A DNA stretch of 19,594 nt from Methanobrevibacter sp. (lineage in GTDB: Archaea; Methanobacteriota; Methanobacteria; Methanobacteriales; Methanobacteriaceae): positions 1-19,594 of the forward strand of contig JAGCBE010000003.1 of NCBI GenBank assembly GCA_017652345.1, written 5' to 3'. The notes under the pieces are model-generated. The model did not search any database, had not been told where the DNA came from, and worked only from the letters and a program-made list of their open reading frames with translations. The translations under genes and the position numbers were made by a program. Below, one piece after another: positions 1-9,440 of the stretch (its first letter is position 1; each line of letters starts with the position of its first letter).

Positions 1-1
1 A

Positions 2-3000
2 AAAGCGATATATTTACAATGTAAAATAAACACTAGTAATAAAAAAGTGACTGGATACAGATTAGTATTGGCTGACAATGAAGGAAATACAGTTTGGGAA
101 CCAAAATATATTTCTCCTATAGAAGATTTGGCATTAACAGACTACGGAGAGAGAAGAGAAGATTTTCATGGAGCTGGTTTCAATGGAGATACTTTAATTA
201 TTCCTTTAGTTCAAAATTGGAAAGCTATAGATAGTATTTCTGGGGATTTCAATTTAAATCCAAACTGTTTATATGCTAATATTAACGGAACAGTAGATTA
301 TTATATTACTTCTGAGTCTACATCTTATAATGATATTAAGAATTTAGTTGAATTACAAGATTGGAATAATACTTTTGATAATTCTTATAAAATTGGAATA
401 GGAGAATTATTAGTTAAAAAAGCTGGACCTGCAGATGCTTGGGATACTTATATTATGACTTCTAGTGGTTTAACTATGACAGGAGTTCCTAGTGAATATG
501 TTCTTAATGCAACTGGTAAAAATTTCTATATAAGAAATGGAGTAACATATCATAATAGTGTTTGGAGATTTTTTGATGGAGATAATCCAATAAAAGTTAA
601 TAATTGGTTATCTTATTTAGATACGTGGACTCCTGATACTGCAAATTTGAAAACATTTAATTTAGTTGAAGGAACTCAATATTCATGGAAAATAATTTTG
701 TATCAAGGAGACGAAAGTAATCAGAGAGCAGCTAGTGAAATCGAATCATTTACTTTAGATGGCGTTTCTTATACCCCTCCTCTATCTCCAGGAGCACATA
801 ATTCTTATGTTGATTTTTGTGACTATTCTAATACTTATGATGTTAATCAATATGATATTTTGATTACTCAAGGGCAAATTTTAGGTTCAAATGGAGAACG
901 ACTTCAAATTTATCCTGCTGATGTAATATTACAAAATTATTATGTACAATTAGGTCATGCGGATATAGATTCAAGAGGAGTAGTTACTTCATGGAGATCT
1001 TTTAGTAATCGTGCCAATATACAAATATATGATAGTAGTTATGGGCATATTTATCCGATTGATGGTTCTTTTGAAGAAACAGTGTTACAAAACAATCCAG
1101 AGATTAATGCCTGTGTTATATATAAACATTCTAATAATCCTGCTGAAAACTTAGAAAGTGATATGGTTCGTGTTGCTACAACAGGAAAAGAAGACACTAT
1201 AGAAATTTCTGATATTTTATACCATTTAATGGATGGCGGATTGATGTCTATAGATAGTACAGAATTAAGAGAAGGAGATTTAATTTTATTAAAAGACTTA
1301 ACTGGATTTGAATTTCTAAATGGAGTTTATAGTGTCCACAGTGGAACTACTAGATGGAACAGAAATGGAAGTTATACTTCATGGTCTCAATTTATAGGAA
1401 AAATACTTTTAGTGAAAGAAGGTTCGCAAAACACAGGGCGTAATTTTCAATCAAAGGCTACTTCTGGTGGAATATTAAGTAGAATTTGCGGGACAGGAAT
1501 CAACGCTATCACTCCTATCGGCGTTGCGGCCATATTTTATACGATAGATGATCCGACTCAACCAAGTAGTTGGACTCATGAATTTAATAAAAGTTCTTAT
1601 TCTGTGTCTTCAGGACAATGGGAAATGTTATCTGCCTTATCTGAAACATCTGCTCAAGTAAAAGCTGATTATGAAGGAAAAGTAATTTGTGTTACAAACG
1701 AAGATTTTAGTGATAACCCTAATCCTACAACCTCTTTTATCCTTTATCGAATTGTTCAAGGAACACCTGTACGATTATCTAATATAAATATTGGAGATGT
1801 AATATACATTAAAGAAATGCTAAATTATAGCGATTCTAATAATTCTATCTTTACAGGAGGTTTTGTATGTTTCACTTCTGCTAGTAGCGGAGGTTCTACT
1901 ACATATACTTGGTATAATAATTCTTTCCCTGCAGGAGTTCAAGATGGTAGTAATTTATATTTTATTCCTGAACAACCTGTTGTGTTATATCCAAAACATG
2001 AAAATTTAGATTTCAATTTTAATAATGATAATGTAGATTATGTTAATGTAGGAGAACAAATTTCAGATTCAAATTCAGACGTGTTCCAATATAATTTAAA
2101 TATAATTTCAGGAAGTGTTTCAATTGCTTCTCCAATAGGTGATGCAGTTATTGGAACTTATGAGCCTTTCTTGGTTGACGGAGCTTATTTAAATCGAGGA
2201 GAATATTTCTTAGGAATATACCATTTTATTGAAACTTCTCCTTCTTATAATAGCACAGTTGAAGTGTCTTATGTTAGTCTTGAACCTGAGAAAATTGGCT
2301 CTGTTGCTCTTACAAGTTTAGTAAACAATAATAATGTTTATACAATAGACCAAGATGTTTTAGTGTATAGAGACATAACTTCTTATAGTTCTGATAATCC
2401 TCTTATTTGTTTAGAATATAGTAATCAAAATACTTGGAGTATAGCTAAATATTGGTATTTAGGACAACATGGTGGCTATGAATATATAGGTAGAGAAACT
2501 ACATCATTATCAGCTGAAACAAAAGTTGTAGTGGCTAATAATAATCCTATCTATGGAGCTACCCCTCAGAAAATAGATGATGCTGTTTTTGGTAATGGGA
2601 ATATTCAAAAAGTTACTGTAACGAATGAAAATTATAGCATGGGAAAATTCTATGTAGAAGAATTTATTGGCTCTAATTATAAATTACATTTTTATAGCTT
2701 GACAAGAAGTAATACAGGAGAGGATTATTTACCTACGAATTATATTTTTTCAGTTACAAAAGGAAAAGCTTATGGAGGAGAAAAAGTTTCTTTGGTAGGG
2801 ACTTCAAAATATAAATCTCCAATTGTTCAAATTGATATTAGTTCAGTTACAGCACTGTTGAATATAAATTCTGCTAATAAAACTTTTATAAAACCATATC
2901 AAAATATCCAACCAGGTCAATATATGGTATTTATAGAAGTAGATGAACCTTCTAAGAGAATAGTAAGTTTTGATAATAAAAATTATGGAGTAGAATTATA

Positions 3001-4429
3001 TGATAATACTACTGTTTATTCTTCTATTACTAATTCAGCTACAAAAGAACCTTATAAATATCAAATTATGTCTTATTTCAAAGAAAGTGATTATAATCCA
3101 GTAAATTATAATGGTGATGGCGAAATTGGATTTGCTTATATATACGATGGAGATTACCAATATTATTCAATGTCTATTTTAGATACTCCAGAAATACAAA
3201 GTTTTATTTTAGACAATAGTTTATATAATGTTACTGTAAAACAACAAATTACTTTTTTTGGTGATAATTCTGAGAATCTATTAAGAGGATATTACAAGCA
3301 AGGTTTTGGTAAGCGTTGGGAATATTATCGTATGGCTATTTTCAATGAAAACGGAATTTTATTGCAAGATACTGGTAATATTTATGATGGCGATTTTTCA
3401 CAATATTTTTGGGGGTTACAACCAACAATAAATAACGAAAATCCTGTTACTAGATATTGTTTATTGATTGTAGAAGATGAATTTGGTAAAATTTATACAA
3501 CAGGAATAAAATTAATATCTCCTAAAAATACTACAAAAGCAACAGCAACAGTTACTAATATTAAATATAATTATAATTTACAATCTATTGATTTAGAATT
3601 TACAGGATTAAATTATGATAACCAATGTTACACTTTATTCAGACAAGAAATTGGAACTAATAAGGAACCAGAGATTGTCGATCAATTAAGTGCTGGTTCT
3701 ACTATTTGGAAAGTAAGAGACTATAATATTACAAATAATAGAAAATATAAATATTATATTAATGAAGATAATACACTTACTGCGGCAAAAGATGTATCAG
3801 CTTCTTTGCAAACACCTATAGAGTTTATTTCTACTTTAGGCAAATGTTGGAGTATTGCTGAATTATATCCAACAGATTTACCAGAAAAAATGTCAAAGAG
3901 TCTAACTATAAAAAAGAAATACACTATTGACGAGAACGAAGTGTGGTTATTCAAGTATAATGGAGAATTCGGTTCTCAAACTCAAAACATAGCAAAATCT
4001 GAACAAATCACTCTTGGAAAATATCCAAGAATAGGTCAAGGTATGCGTAATAGCGAGACAGGTTCTGTGTCTTGTCTATTAGGAAGTGAAATTATTTCAG
4101 GAAAACTACAAGAAGGTTCGAATGAGTTAAAAGGATACCAAGAACGTTTAAGAAGCGCAAGAGAACTTTTAGGAACAACAACTTCTGGTAATAACGCTAT
4201 TGATATGTTAAAAGCATGGAGAGAGTTTGTTCAATCAAAGAATCCTAAATTATTAAAAGATGTTAAAGGACAAAGTTGGATCGTTCAAATTGTATCGAGC
4301 CAAAATACTCCAATGGCTCATGTTCAAGGGCAACCAGATACTATTTCATTCTCTTGGACTCAAATTGGAGATACAGACGATATCATTATCACAGGAAATA
4401 TTGATAGAGACTTAACAACGGATCATTAA
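2..4429 (+). CDS. Large beta-rich phage tail/fibre or baseplate protein (5' partial)
   Basis: Probable virion protein of the tail tip, baseplate or fibre. The frame is open to the left edge. A GTG at 47 is the first internal start candidate, but only A-rich sequence and no Shine-Dalgarno precedes it, so the gene very likely begins before the window. At least 1475 residues are visible. The composition is rich in Asn, Ser, Tyr, Gly and Thr, typical of beta-structured phage fibres. The stretch near 1270-1370 (GDLILLKD, then NGVYSV, then W-R) resembles the short GD-VLLKD-NG-Y-V-W-R motif common in tail-fibre proteins. Nucleotides 3180-3530 and 3530-3780 read like Ig/FN3-type domains. The last ~130 residues, ending in a WIVQIVSS...ISFSWTQIGDTDDI segment, look like a compact C-terminal tail-protein domain. 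The next gene encodes a hub-like protein, which supports a tail-tip role. Exact function and receptor binding are unproven. Confidence 0.72.
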   Translation, partial: KAIYLQCKINTSNKKVTGYRLVLADNEGNTVWEPKYISPIEDLALTDYGERREDFHGAGFNGDTLIIPLVQNWKAIDSISGDFNLNPNCLYANINGTVDYYITSESTSYNDIKNLVELQDWNNTFDNSYKIGIGELLVKKAGPADAWDTYIMTSSGLTMTGVPSEYVLNATGKNFYIRNGVTYHNSVWRFFDGDNPIKVNNWLSYLDTWTPDTANLKTFNLVEGTQYSWKIILYQGDESNQRAASEIESFTLDGVSYTPPLSPGAHNSYVDFCDYSNTYDVNQYDILITQGQILGSNGERLQIYPADVILQNYYVQLGHADIDSRGVVTSWRSFSNRANIQIYDSSYGHIYPIDGSFEETVLQNNPEINACVIYKHSNNPAENLESDMVRVATTGKEDTIEISDILYHLMDGGLMSIDSTELREGDLILLKDLTGFEFLNGVYSVHSGTTRWNRNGSYTSWSQFIGKILLVKEGSQNTGRNFQSKATSGGILSRICGTGINAITPIGVAAIFYTIDDPTQPSSWTHEFNKSSYSVSSGQWEMLSALSETSAQVKADYEGKVICVTNEDFSDNPNPTTSFILYRIVQGTPVRLSNINIGDVIYIKEMLNYSDSNNSIFTGGFVCFTSASSGGSTTYTWYNNSFPAGVQDGSNLYFIPEQPVVLYPKHENLDFNFNNDNVDYVNVGEQISDSNSDVFQYNLNIISGSVSIASPIGDAVIGTYEPFLVDGAYLNRGEYFLGIYHFIETSPSYNSTVEVSYVSLEPEKIGSVALTSLVNNNNVYTIDQDVLVYRDITSYSSDNPLICLEYSNQNTWSIAKYWYLGQHGGYEYIGRETTSLSAETKVVVANNNPIYGATPQKIDDAVFGNGNIQKVTVTNENYSMGKFYVEEFIGSNYKLHFYSLTRSNTGEDYLPTNYIFSVTKGKAYGGEKVSLVGTSKYKSPIVQIDISSVTALLNINSANKTFIKPYQNIQPGQYMVFIEVDEPSKRIVSFDNKNYGVELYDNTTVYSSITNSATKEPYKYQIMSYFKESDYNPVNYNGDGEIGFAYIYDGDYQYYSMSILDTPEIQSFILDNSLYNVTVKQQITFFGDNSENLLRGYYKQGFGKRWEYYRMAIFNENGILLQDTGNIYDGDFSQYFWGLQPTINNENPVTRYCLLIVEDEFGKIYTTGIKLISPKNTTKATATVTNIKYNYNLQSIDLEFTGLNYDNQCYTLFRQEIGTNKEPEIVDQLSAGSTIWKVRDYNITNNRKYKYYINEDNTLTAAKDVSASLQTPIEFISTLGKCWSIAELYPTDLPEKMSKSLTIKKKYTIDENEVWLFKYNGEFGSQTQNIAKSEQITLGKYPRIGQGMRNSETGSVSCLLGSEIISGKLQEGSNELKGYQERLRSARELLGTTTSGNNAIDMLKAWREFVQSKNPKLLKDVKGQSWIVQIVSSQNTPMAHVQGQPDTISFSWTQIGDTDDIIITGNIDRDLTTDH

Positions 4430-4440
4430 TATGGTATAAT
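4412..4440 (+). promoter_or_regulatory. Sigma-A-type promoter with extended -10
   Basis: TTAACA (4412-4417) and TATAAT (4435-4440) are separated by exactly 17 bp, with TG one base upstream of the -10 box (TGG-TATAAT). The promoter overlaps the end of the large tail gene and should start RNA near 4447, ahead of the baseplate-hub gene. Its layout matches the promoters at 7165 and 17611, so host RNA polymerase is the likely user. Confidence 0.65.
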
Positions 4441-4452
4441 TTAAAAAAGATA

Positions 4453-4474
4453 CTACATGAGGAAACTCATGTAG
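4453..4474 (+). promoter_or_regulatory. 5'-UTR hairpin with GAAA tetraloop
   Basis: CTACATGAG (4453-4461) pairs perfectly with CTCATGTAG (4466-4474) across a GAAA loop, giving a 9-bp stem capped by a GNRA tetraloop. It starts about 6 nt after the predicted transcription start. No U-run follows, so it is unlikely to be a terminator. A role in protecting the 5' end of the mRNA is an inference. Confidence 0.5.
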
Positions 4475-4509
4475 GTCACCAAAATAATTGCATAAAAAAA
4501 GGAGGAATT

Positions 4510-6564
4510 ATGGATTATAAAGAGTATTTACTTAATTTAAGTAGTGGCAATATTGTCCCTCTAACAAAAATGCAAGGCAGTAATTATGTTAATATGGATA
4601 CAAATATTAACGCTTTATTGAATTTAACTTTGGATTCTGTGATTGCTCCTAGATATCGTGTTTTTATTGTTAATAATGACGATACAATACAGTCAGAGAT
4701 ACCTTTAAACGATATAATACAAGGTGGAACATTTAATGAAAATTACCAGAATGGACAAAGATGTAGTTTATCATTAACTGTATTTAATCAAACAGGAGAA
4801 TATACTCCCAATATTAATAAACTATGGGTGGGAACAAAATTGCGTTTAGACGCAGGTCTAGAACAACAAGATGGTTCAATTATTTGGTGTCAAAAAGGAA
4901 TTTTTGTTATTACTTCCACACAGCCATCATATTCTTCTGACAATAAAACTGTTTCTATTTCAGCTGGAGATAAGTTTGCCGAGCTTGAAGGTGGAGTGGG
5001 TATTTTACAAGATACTTTTGAAATTCCAGCAGGAAGTAGAATTCTTTCTGTTACGAGAGAGTTACTTGCTACTCAAAGAGGAGATGGAACCCCTATCGAT
5101 GCTCAAGAACCTTATTTTCATCCTGATTTAGCACAAAAAGTTACTCAAGCAAAAATTTCTAAAAATGCAGGGGAATCTATAGGTTCTATTATTCTTGAAT
5201 TCGCAAATCATATGTCAGCTGAAGTATTTTATAATGCTCAAGGAAGATTATGTTTCCTTCCTCTAAATACTGTAAGTGATGACAATGATAAACCAATTTT
5301 ATTTAATTATATAACTGATAAGGGACATTTAAGTGATTTGAATTTTTCTCTTGATTACAATAATATAATTAATAGAATTATTTTAATAGGAGCTACTGTT
5401 AACGGCGTCGTTGTTAGAGCTACCTCTTCTAATGAAGATGTATCATCTCCTTTATGCGTTCAAAGAATAGGAGCAAGAACTTCTGTAATTAATGAGTCTG
5501 GAATAAAAACAAAGATAGTAGCAGAAGAAAATGCTAAATATAATTTAAGAAAACAACTAATATTAAAATCTTCTGTAAACCTTACAACCCCTTATAACCC
5601 TCTTTTCGGAGTTAATAATTTAGTAATGGTTACTGACGATTTTTATCATTTAATTAAACAATATTTTTTAATTCAAAGTGTTTCATTTAATTTAGATTAC
5701 AACAGTAGTATGTCATTAACTGTTTCTAATTTAAATAATCTTCCATTTATTACAAATTATAGAAGTAGTTCAGAAGAAGATATAGAACAATATGAATTTA
5801 ATACACTTACATCTTATGGAGTTACAATTACTGCTAACAATGGAACAGTTATCGGTGCAAATAGAATTTATGCGAATGGAGAACTTACTGTTTATGTAAA
5901 ACCAAATGAAGGGTATAGTATGCCTCCTAGTATAACTGTTGTGGGATGTAATTACAAATATTATCCTACAAGTGGAAAAATTGTTCTTAGAAATCCAATA
6001 GGGCCAGTTGATGTTGCCGTTTCTTGTTCAAATATCTATACTTTAGCAATTACAGTGGGCGCTCATGTTTCTTCTATTGTTTATACTATAGACGGAATAA
6101 CTCATACTAGTAATTCAGATGTCTCTGTAGAGATTTTAAGTGGAACTGAATATAGTTGGTATGCTGTCCCAGCAGAAGGATATTATGTAATTTATACAGA
6201 GGAAGATCCTTGTGTTGGAACAATTACAGAAAGTGTAAGTTACACAGCAATTGGTTATAGAAATATAACATATCAATTTGTGTTTGCAGCTGCAACATCA
6301 AACATAATTGCTCCATATGTTATATGTTCTGATGAACAAGATTTTAATGATATGATGTATGCTATTCAAAGTAGTCTTGTAACGTGGGATAGTATAACTA
6401 AACAAGCTTCTTCAAGTGCAACTACTGTTACAATAACAGAAACAGACATTAATGATTATACAATGGGTTTAGGTTATGTTTATAATGGTGGTGATATTGT
6501 TATTAATGTAAGTACTGCAACAGACACTTATTATTTAGGTGTTTATGTTGAATCAGATGATTGA
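4510..6564 (+). CDS. Baseplate hub-like tail protein with C-terminal Ig-like domains
   Basis: A 684-residue structural protein with AAGGAGG 5-7 nt before the ATG. Residues ~45-400 have the feel of phage baseplate-hub/tail-lysin-associated proteins (gp27/XkdQ-like): a beta-rich segment starting RYRVFIVNNDD, a GTKLRLDAGLE segment, an SAGDKFAELEGG segment and later LILKSSVNLTTPYNPLFGVNNLV. This is a resemblance by pattern, not by search. From about residue 435 there are two Ig-like beta-sandwich repeats (YGVTITANNGTV... and YTLAITVGAHVSS...). A small C-terminal domain covers ~600-684 and ends VYVESDD. The extra C-terminal domains suggest surface exposure and carbohydrate contact, which is inference. 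The upstream promoter and hairpin leader give this gene its own expression start. No catalytic motif is visible. Confidence 0.65.
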   Translation: MDYKEYLLNLSSGNIVPLTKMQGSNYVNMDTNINALLNLTLDSVIAPRYRVFIVNNDDTIQSEIPLNDIIQGGTFNENYQNGQRCSLSLTVFNQTGEYTPNINKLWVGTKLRLDAGLEQQDGSIIWCQKGIFVITSTQPSYSSDNKTVSISAGDKFAELEGGVGILQDTFEIPAGSRILSVTRELLATQRGDGTPIDAQEPYFHPDLAQKVTQAKISKNAGESIGSIILEFANHMSAEVFYNAQGRLCFLPLNTVSDDNDKPILFNYITDKGHLSDLNFSLDYNNIINRIILIGATVNGVVVRATSSNEDVSSPLCVQRIGARTSVINESGIKTKIVAEENAKYNLRKQLILKSSVNLTTPYNPLFGVNNLVMVTDDFYHLIKQYFLIQSVSFNLDYNSSMSLTVSNLNNLPFITNYRSSSEEDIEQYEFNTLTSYGVTITANNGTVIGANRIYANGELTVYVKPNEGYSMPPSITVVGCNYKYYPTSGKIVLRNPIGPVDVAVSCSNIYTLAITVGAHVSSIVYTIDGITHTSNSDVSVEILSGTEYSWYAVPAEGYYVIYTEEDPCVGTITESVSYTAIGYRNITYQFVFAAATSNIIAPYVICSDEQDFNDMMYAIQSSLVTWDSITKQASSSATTVTITETDINDYTMGLGYVYNGGDIVINVSTATDTYYLGVYVESDD

Positions 6565-6582
6565 TCATTAAGGAGGTAAATT

Positions 6583-6723
6583 ATGATATTTTATATATTA
6601 GTTTACACATCTAATGGCAACACTTTTAGAATATTATTTAATAGTGAATTAAAAAGAAGTAATTACATTGAACAACATAATGTTACTGATTATACTGTGA
6701 CTGAATTTATTGTAGAGATTTAA
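6583..6723 (+). CDS. Small hypothetical protein (46 aa)
   Basis: An ATG preceded by AAGGAGGTAAATT opens a 46-codon frame ending in TAA, 18 nt after the hub gene. The product starts MIFYILVYTSNG and is mixed polar/hydrophobic, with no signal peptide and no recognisable motif. The ideal ribosome-binding site, the position in the tail operon and the terminator right after it support a real gene. It may be a small structural or assembly factor, but nothing in the sequence says so. Confidence 0.6.
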   Translation: MIFYILVYTSNGNTFRILFNSELKRSNYIEQHNVTDYTVTEFIVEI

Positions 6724-6727
6724 GTAA

Positions 6728-6758
6728 AGAAGAAACTGAAAAAATTTCAGTTTCTTCT
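6728..6758 (+). terminator. Probable intrinsic terminator
   Basis: A 14-bp perfect inverted repeat (6728-6741 with 6745-6758, AGAAGAAACTGAAA and its complement) has a 3-nt A loop. It lies just after the 46-aa gene and before a 75-nt gap. The tail (CTCTACCTGTTT) is only moderately U-rich, so termination may be partial. Confidence 0.6.
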
Positions 6759-6835
6759 CTCTACCTGTTTATAAAAAATAACAATTATGTATTTAAAAAA
6801 ATTCTATTTTAAAATAGGTTAAAAAGGAGGAAAAA

Positions 6836-7138
6836 ATGGGTTTTGATACAGAGCGCTTTTCTAAAGAATTTTTAGATGTTATTAATTCGCTAATTGACGC
6901 AAAATTAGCTATGTTAGATAAAGTTGAAATATGCCAAATAGTTTCTGATGATGACGGTTCAGGGACTTATAATATTAAATTATTATCTGACGAAAATACA
7001 ATTATTAAGAATGTTGTAAATTGCACTAGTTTTTCCTTCGCCAATGGAGACTATGCGTATATTCTTAAAATACAAAATAAGTTATCCAATTCAATTATTA
7101 TAGGAAGTAATTCTCCTAAGATTACTGCAATAAAATAA
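6836..7138 (+). CDS. Small baseplate/tail-associated protein, probable OB-like fold
   Basis: A 100-residue protein with AAGGAGG before the ATG. An N-terminal helix (residues ~3-30, MGFDTERFSKEFLDV...) is followed by a beta-rich core containing a GTYNIKLLSDE segment, a FANGDYAYIL turn and a LSNSIIIGSN strand. That layout resembles short beta-barrel proteins found near phage baseplate and spike genes, where a strand series around a GDYVYV-type turn recurs. The assignment rests on pattern and position only. It is the last gene of the structural block: a new promoter starts 27 nt downstream. It lies behind the terminator at 6728, so it probably depends on read-through or on an unseen promoter. 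Confidence 0.5.
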   Translation: MGFDTERFSKEFLDVINSLIDAKLAMLDKVEICQIVSDDDGSGTYNIKLLSDENTIIKNVVNCTSFSFANGDYAYILKIQNKLSNSIIIGSNSPKITAIK

Positions 7139-7164
7139 AAAAATTAAAAAAATATTAAAGTCGC

Positions 7165-7193
7165 TTGACAAAAGACAAAAACTATGATATTAT
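7165..7193 (+). promoter_or_regulatory. Sigma-A-type promoter of the replication operon
   Basis: A perfect TTGACA (7165-7170), a 17-bp spacer and TATTAT (7188-7193) with TG at the extended -10 position (TGA-TATTAT). Transcription should begin near 7200, giving a leader of about 98 nt before the first replication gene. No other promoter this good is seen before 17611, so the operon may run from here to the hairpin at 13905. Confidence 0.75.
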
Positions 7194-7199
7194 ATTGGT

Positions 7200-7297
7200 G
7201 CCTTATGATAAGTGGGGCGAAAAAGGATTAATTTTGGTATCAATAACGATATGTTATGTAGATATAAATTTTAAAAAAAGGAGAAAATTTTTACATT
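7200..7297 (+). promoter_or_regulatory. Structured leader with distant Shine-Dalgarno
   Basis: The leader contains small stems (for example ATAAC/GTTAT around 7247-7261). The only Shine-Dalgarno (AGGAG ending at 7283) is 14 nt from the ATG at 7298, longer than usual. AAATTTT (7266-7272) can pair with AAAATTT (7284-7290), which would put the Shine-Dalgarno in the loop of an AT-only hairpin and shorten the effective distance to the start. Regulation is possible but no known riboswitch class is recognised. Confidence 0.35.
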
Positions 7298-8302
7298 ATG
7301 AAAGACAAAGTTGAAAACAAAGTCGACGTTGTTGGTTATTTACGTGAAAATAACCTAGAAATGAAAAACACTGCAAATGGCAGAGCTATTCAAGGTTCTG
7401 TAACAGTGGCTTTTGACAATTTAAACAGCATTAGAATAAAAGTTTATGCTGCTGAAAAGAGTCAATCAACAGGTAATGCTAATAAAACTTTTGTTTCATT
7501 ACAAAGTTTATTACCAGAACACACAACAAGCATTAAGGATCAATTAGAAGCTAATCCTACTGCTACTTTTGACACTGTCAAAGATTTAGCAACTAAGATT
7601 AAGGCTCATGCTGAATTCCGTGAGTATGCTGTAAAAGATGACAATGGAACTGTTAGTTCAAGGACAGAAGTTGCTCTTAAGAATTGGTTTGATAGCATTC
7701 ATGTTTTTAATCCAAATTCTGTATTTGAACCAGGTGCTAATTTTACAATTGATGCTTTTATTGAAAGAATTCAACCTGAAATGAAGAAAGTTGCAAATAG
7801 TAATGATTATGAAGAAACAGGCAGATATGTGATTACGGCTATCACTCCTGATTACAATGGAACAATGCATCGTATTACATATATCACAGAAGCTGGTGCT
7901 GTATCTGATCATATTAATGCTAATTGGAGAGAAAGAGAAACTATTCAACAAATGACAGGAAAAGTATACAACCTTATGAAAGTTGAACAAAAAGTTGAAA
8001 ATACTCAATTCTTTGGTCAAAAACCTACTTCTTCTGCAGTAACAAGTTTTGTTGAAGAAAGATTAGTTCGTGGTGGTAGATCTACTACTATTGATGCAAA
8101 TGATTCTGCTTATGAAAAAGCTGGTTTTACTACTGAAGATGTAAAGAAAGGTTTAATTGCTCGTGATGCATTAATTCAAAAGAATACTGAAAATAGACAA
8201 TCAAAGAGTAATAAAACAGTTTCTAATCAACCTCAACAACCAGTAAAAGATTTTAACTTTACTGACAATGCTAAAGCAGCATTTGATCCAGATAGTTTTT
8301 AA
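7298..8302 (+). CDS. Putative ssDNA-binding/recombination protein (OB-like, acidic C-terminal tail)
   Basis: A 334-residue protein, first gene of the replication operon. Residues ~10-75 contain an NGRAIQGSVTVAF segment that recalls the second strand region of SSB-type OB folds. A second beta-rich region spans ~125-215. Residues ~285-318 are polar and probably disordered (Asn/Gln/Lys-rich), and the protein ends in FDPDSF, an acidic tail with a terminal Phe like the partner-binding tip of bacterial SSBs. The next gene encodes a RecA/Sak4-like ATPase, and SSB-Sak4 pairing is known in phage recombination systems. Those three points together suggest an ssDNA-binding role, but no family signature is decisive and it could be another replication accessory protein. 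Confidence 0.5.
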   Translation: MKDKVENKVDVVGYLRENNLEMKNTANGRAIQGSVTVAFDNLNSIRIKVYAAEKSQSTGNANKTFVSLQSLLPEHTTSIKDQLEANPTATFDTVKDLATKIKAHAEFREYAVKDDNGTVSSRTEVALKNWFDSIHVFNPNSVFEPGANFTIDAFIERIQPEMKKVANSNDYEETGRYVITAITPDYNGTMHRITYITEAGAVSDHINANWRERETIQQMTGKVYNLMKVEQKVENTQFFGQKPTSSAVTSFVEERLVRGGRSTTIDANDSAYEKAGFTTEDVKKGLIARDALIQKNTENRQSKSNKTVSNQPQQPVKDFNFTDNAKAAFDPDSF

Positions 8303-8315
8303 GGAGTAAAGAAAT

Positions 8316-9395
8316 ATGGCAGATTTATTCTCACCTGAAATTTCTCATGTTATTGGCGGTATGGAAGGAAAAAGTATCGTCATTTATGGACCAAACCGTG
8401 CTGGTAAAACTTATAATACATCATTAGCACCAAAACCTTTATTTTTAAGCTTTGAAAAAGGTTTAAATGCTATTGAAGGTGTTGCTCACTTCTATATTGA
8501 TAAATGGGGAACATTTACTAATTTAGTTCAACAATTAACATCTCCTGCAACTATTGCTAAAGCTAAAGAACGTTATTCTACAATTATCATCGATACTATT
8601 CAAGGAATTACTGATTTAGCAGATGATTATATTTGTGATGTTTTTGGTATTGGTAGTATTGCTGCTGGAAACAGAGGTTTTGGTAATTGGAAAGAATATG
8701 AAAAAGAAATGTTAAAACCTATAAAGAAATTATGTTCTGCAGGTTATACAGTAGTATTCTTAGCTCATGAAGTTGAAAGAAAATTAAAGAATGAAGTTGG
8801 AGAAGAATTCAATCAATTATATCCAAAATCTGGAGATTTAAAACGTTGTAGTGCTATCATCTGCGATTTCTGCGATATTATTGCATATGCGCAAACTCAA
8901 AATAGTGCCGATGGAAATGAAATTCTTTCAACATTACATTTAAAAGGAACTCAAGCTTTCTATGCTGGTAGTCGTTTTAGAAAAATTGTTTCTGTTATTC
9001 CTGAATGGAATTGGGATAAATTAGTAAAAGCAATTGATGATGCTATCAAATTAGAAGAACAAGCTACAGGAGTTAAAGCAACTACTTTCCAAAAGAAGAA
9101 AGAAGAAGAAGCTAAACAACAAGTCGCTGTTGAAAAAGACGAAAATAAGAATATTGAAACTTTAGTTGCAGAATTAGGAGAAATGTTAGCAGCTATGAAT
9201 CAAGCTGAAGGCAATGTTGAAACTTTCAATAAAATGAAAGAAGCTTGCAATGCTCAAAACTTTAAAGCTAAAGCTGTTAATGAAAATTCTTCACCTGAAG
9301 AAAAAGCTAGACTTCAATATTTCTATGACCAACTTGTTGATAAAGGCTATTATGAAAAAGCTGGTTTAGGAAAGAAACAAGAAGAATCTAAATAA
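8316..9395 (+). CDS. RecA/Sak4-like AAA ATPase (AAA_24 type)
   Basis: A 359-residue P-loop ATPase expected to act in phage recombination or replication, probably on ssDNA covered by the protein encoded just upstream (13-nt gap). Walker A is GPNRAGKT (residues 25-32) and Walker B is IIID (90-93). A further strand, TVVFLAHE (~145-152), carries the polar residues expected of motif 3 in RecA-fold enzymes. The order matches the short RecA-like AAA_24 proteins of phages that include Sak4 recombinases. The region from ~265 to the end is a Lys/Glu-rich, helical extension (FQKKKEEEAKQQ and onward), longer than in minimal Sak4 proteins, and could be a partner-binding coil. The start has a good site (AAGGAG). 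Family assignment is fairly firm; the exact reaction is inferred. Confidence 0.78.
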   Translation: MADLFSPEISHVIGGMEGKSIVIYGPNRAGKTYNTSLAPKPLFLSFEKGLNAIEGVAHFYIDKWGTFTNLVQQLTSPATIAKAKERYSTIIIDTIQGITDLADDYICDVFGIGSIAAGNRGFGNWKEYEKEMLKPIKKLCSAGYTVVFLAHEVERKLKNEVGEEFNQLYPKSGDLKRCSAIICDFCDIIAYAQTQNSADGNEILSTLHLKGTQAFYAGSRFRKIVSVIPEWNWDKLVKAIDDAIKLEEQATGVKATTFQKKKEEEAKQQVAVEKDENKNIETLVAELGEMLAAMNQAEGNVETFNKMKEACNAQNFKAKAVNENSSPEEKARLQYFYDQLVDKGYYEKAGLGKKQEESK

Positions 9396-9440
9396 AACCT
9401 GTCTTTTATTAAATTTTAAAAATTTTTAGTGGAGGTCGTA

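Noticed and set aside
47..49. GTG as the start of the large tail protein
   Set aside because: No Shine-Dalgarno precedes it and the frame stays open to the window edge, so the gene is 5' truncated rather than starting here.
6803..6816. Palindrome CTATTTTAAAATAG before the 100-aa gene
   Set aside because: It is a short AT-only palindrome in AT-rich DNA with no loop room and no second copy; chance is likely.
9429..9440. GTG start for the zinc protein
   Set aside because: It overlaps the GGAGG that serves the ATG at 9441.
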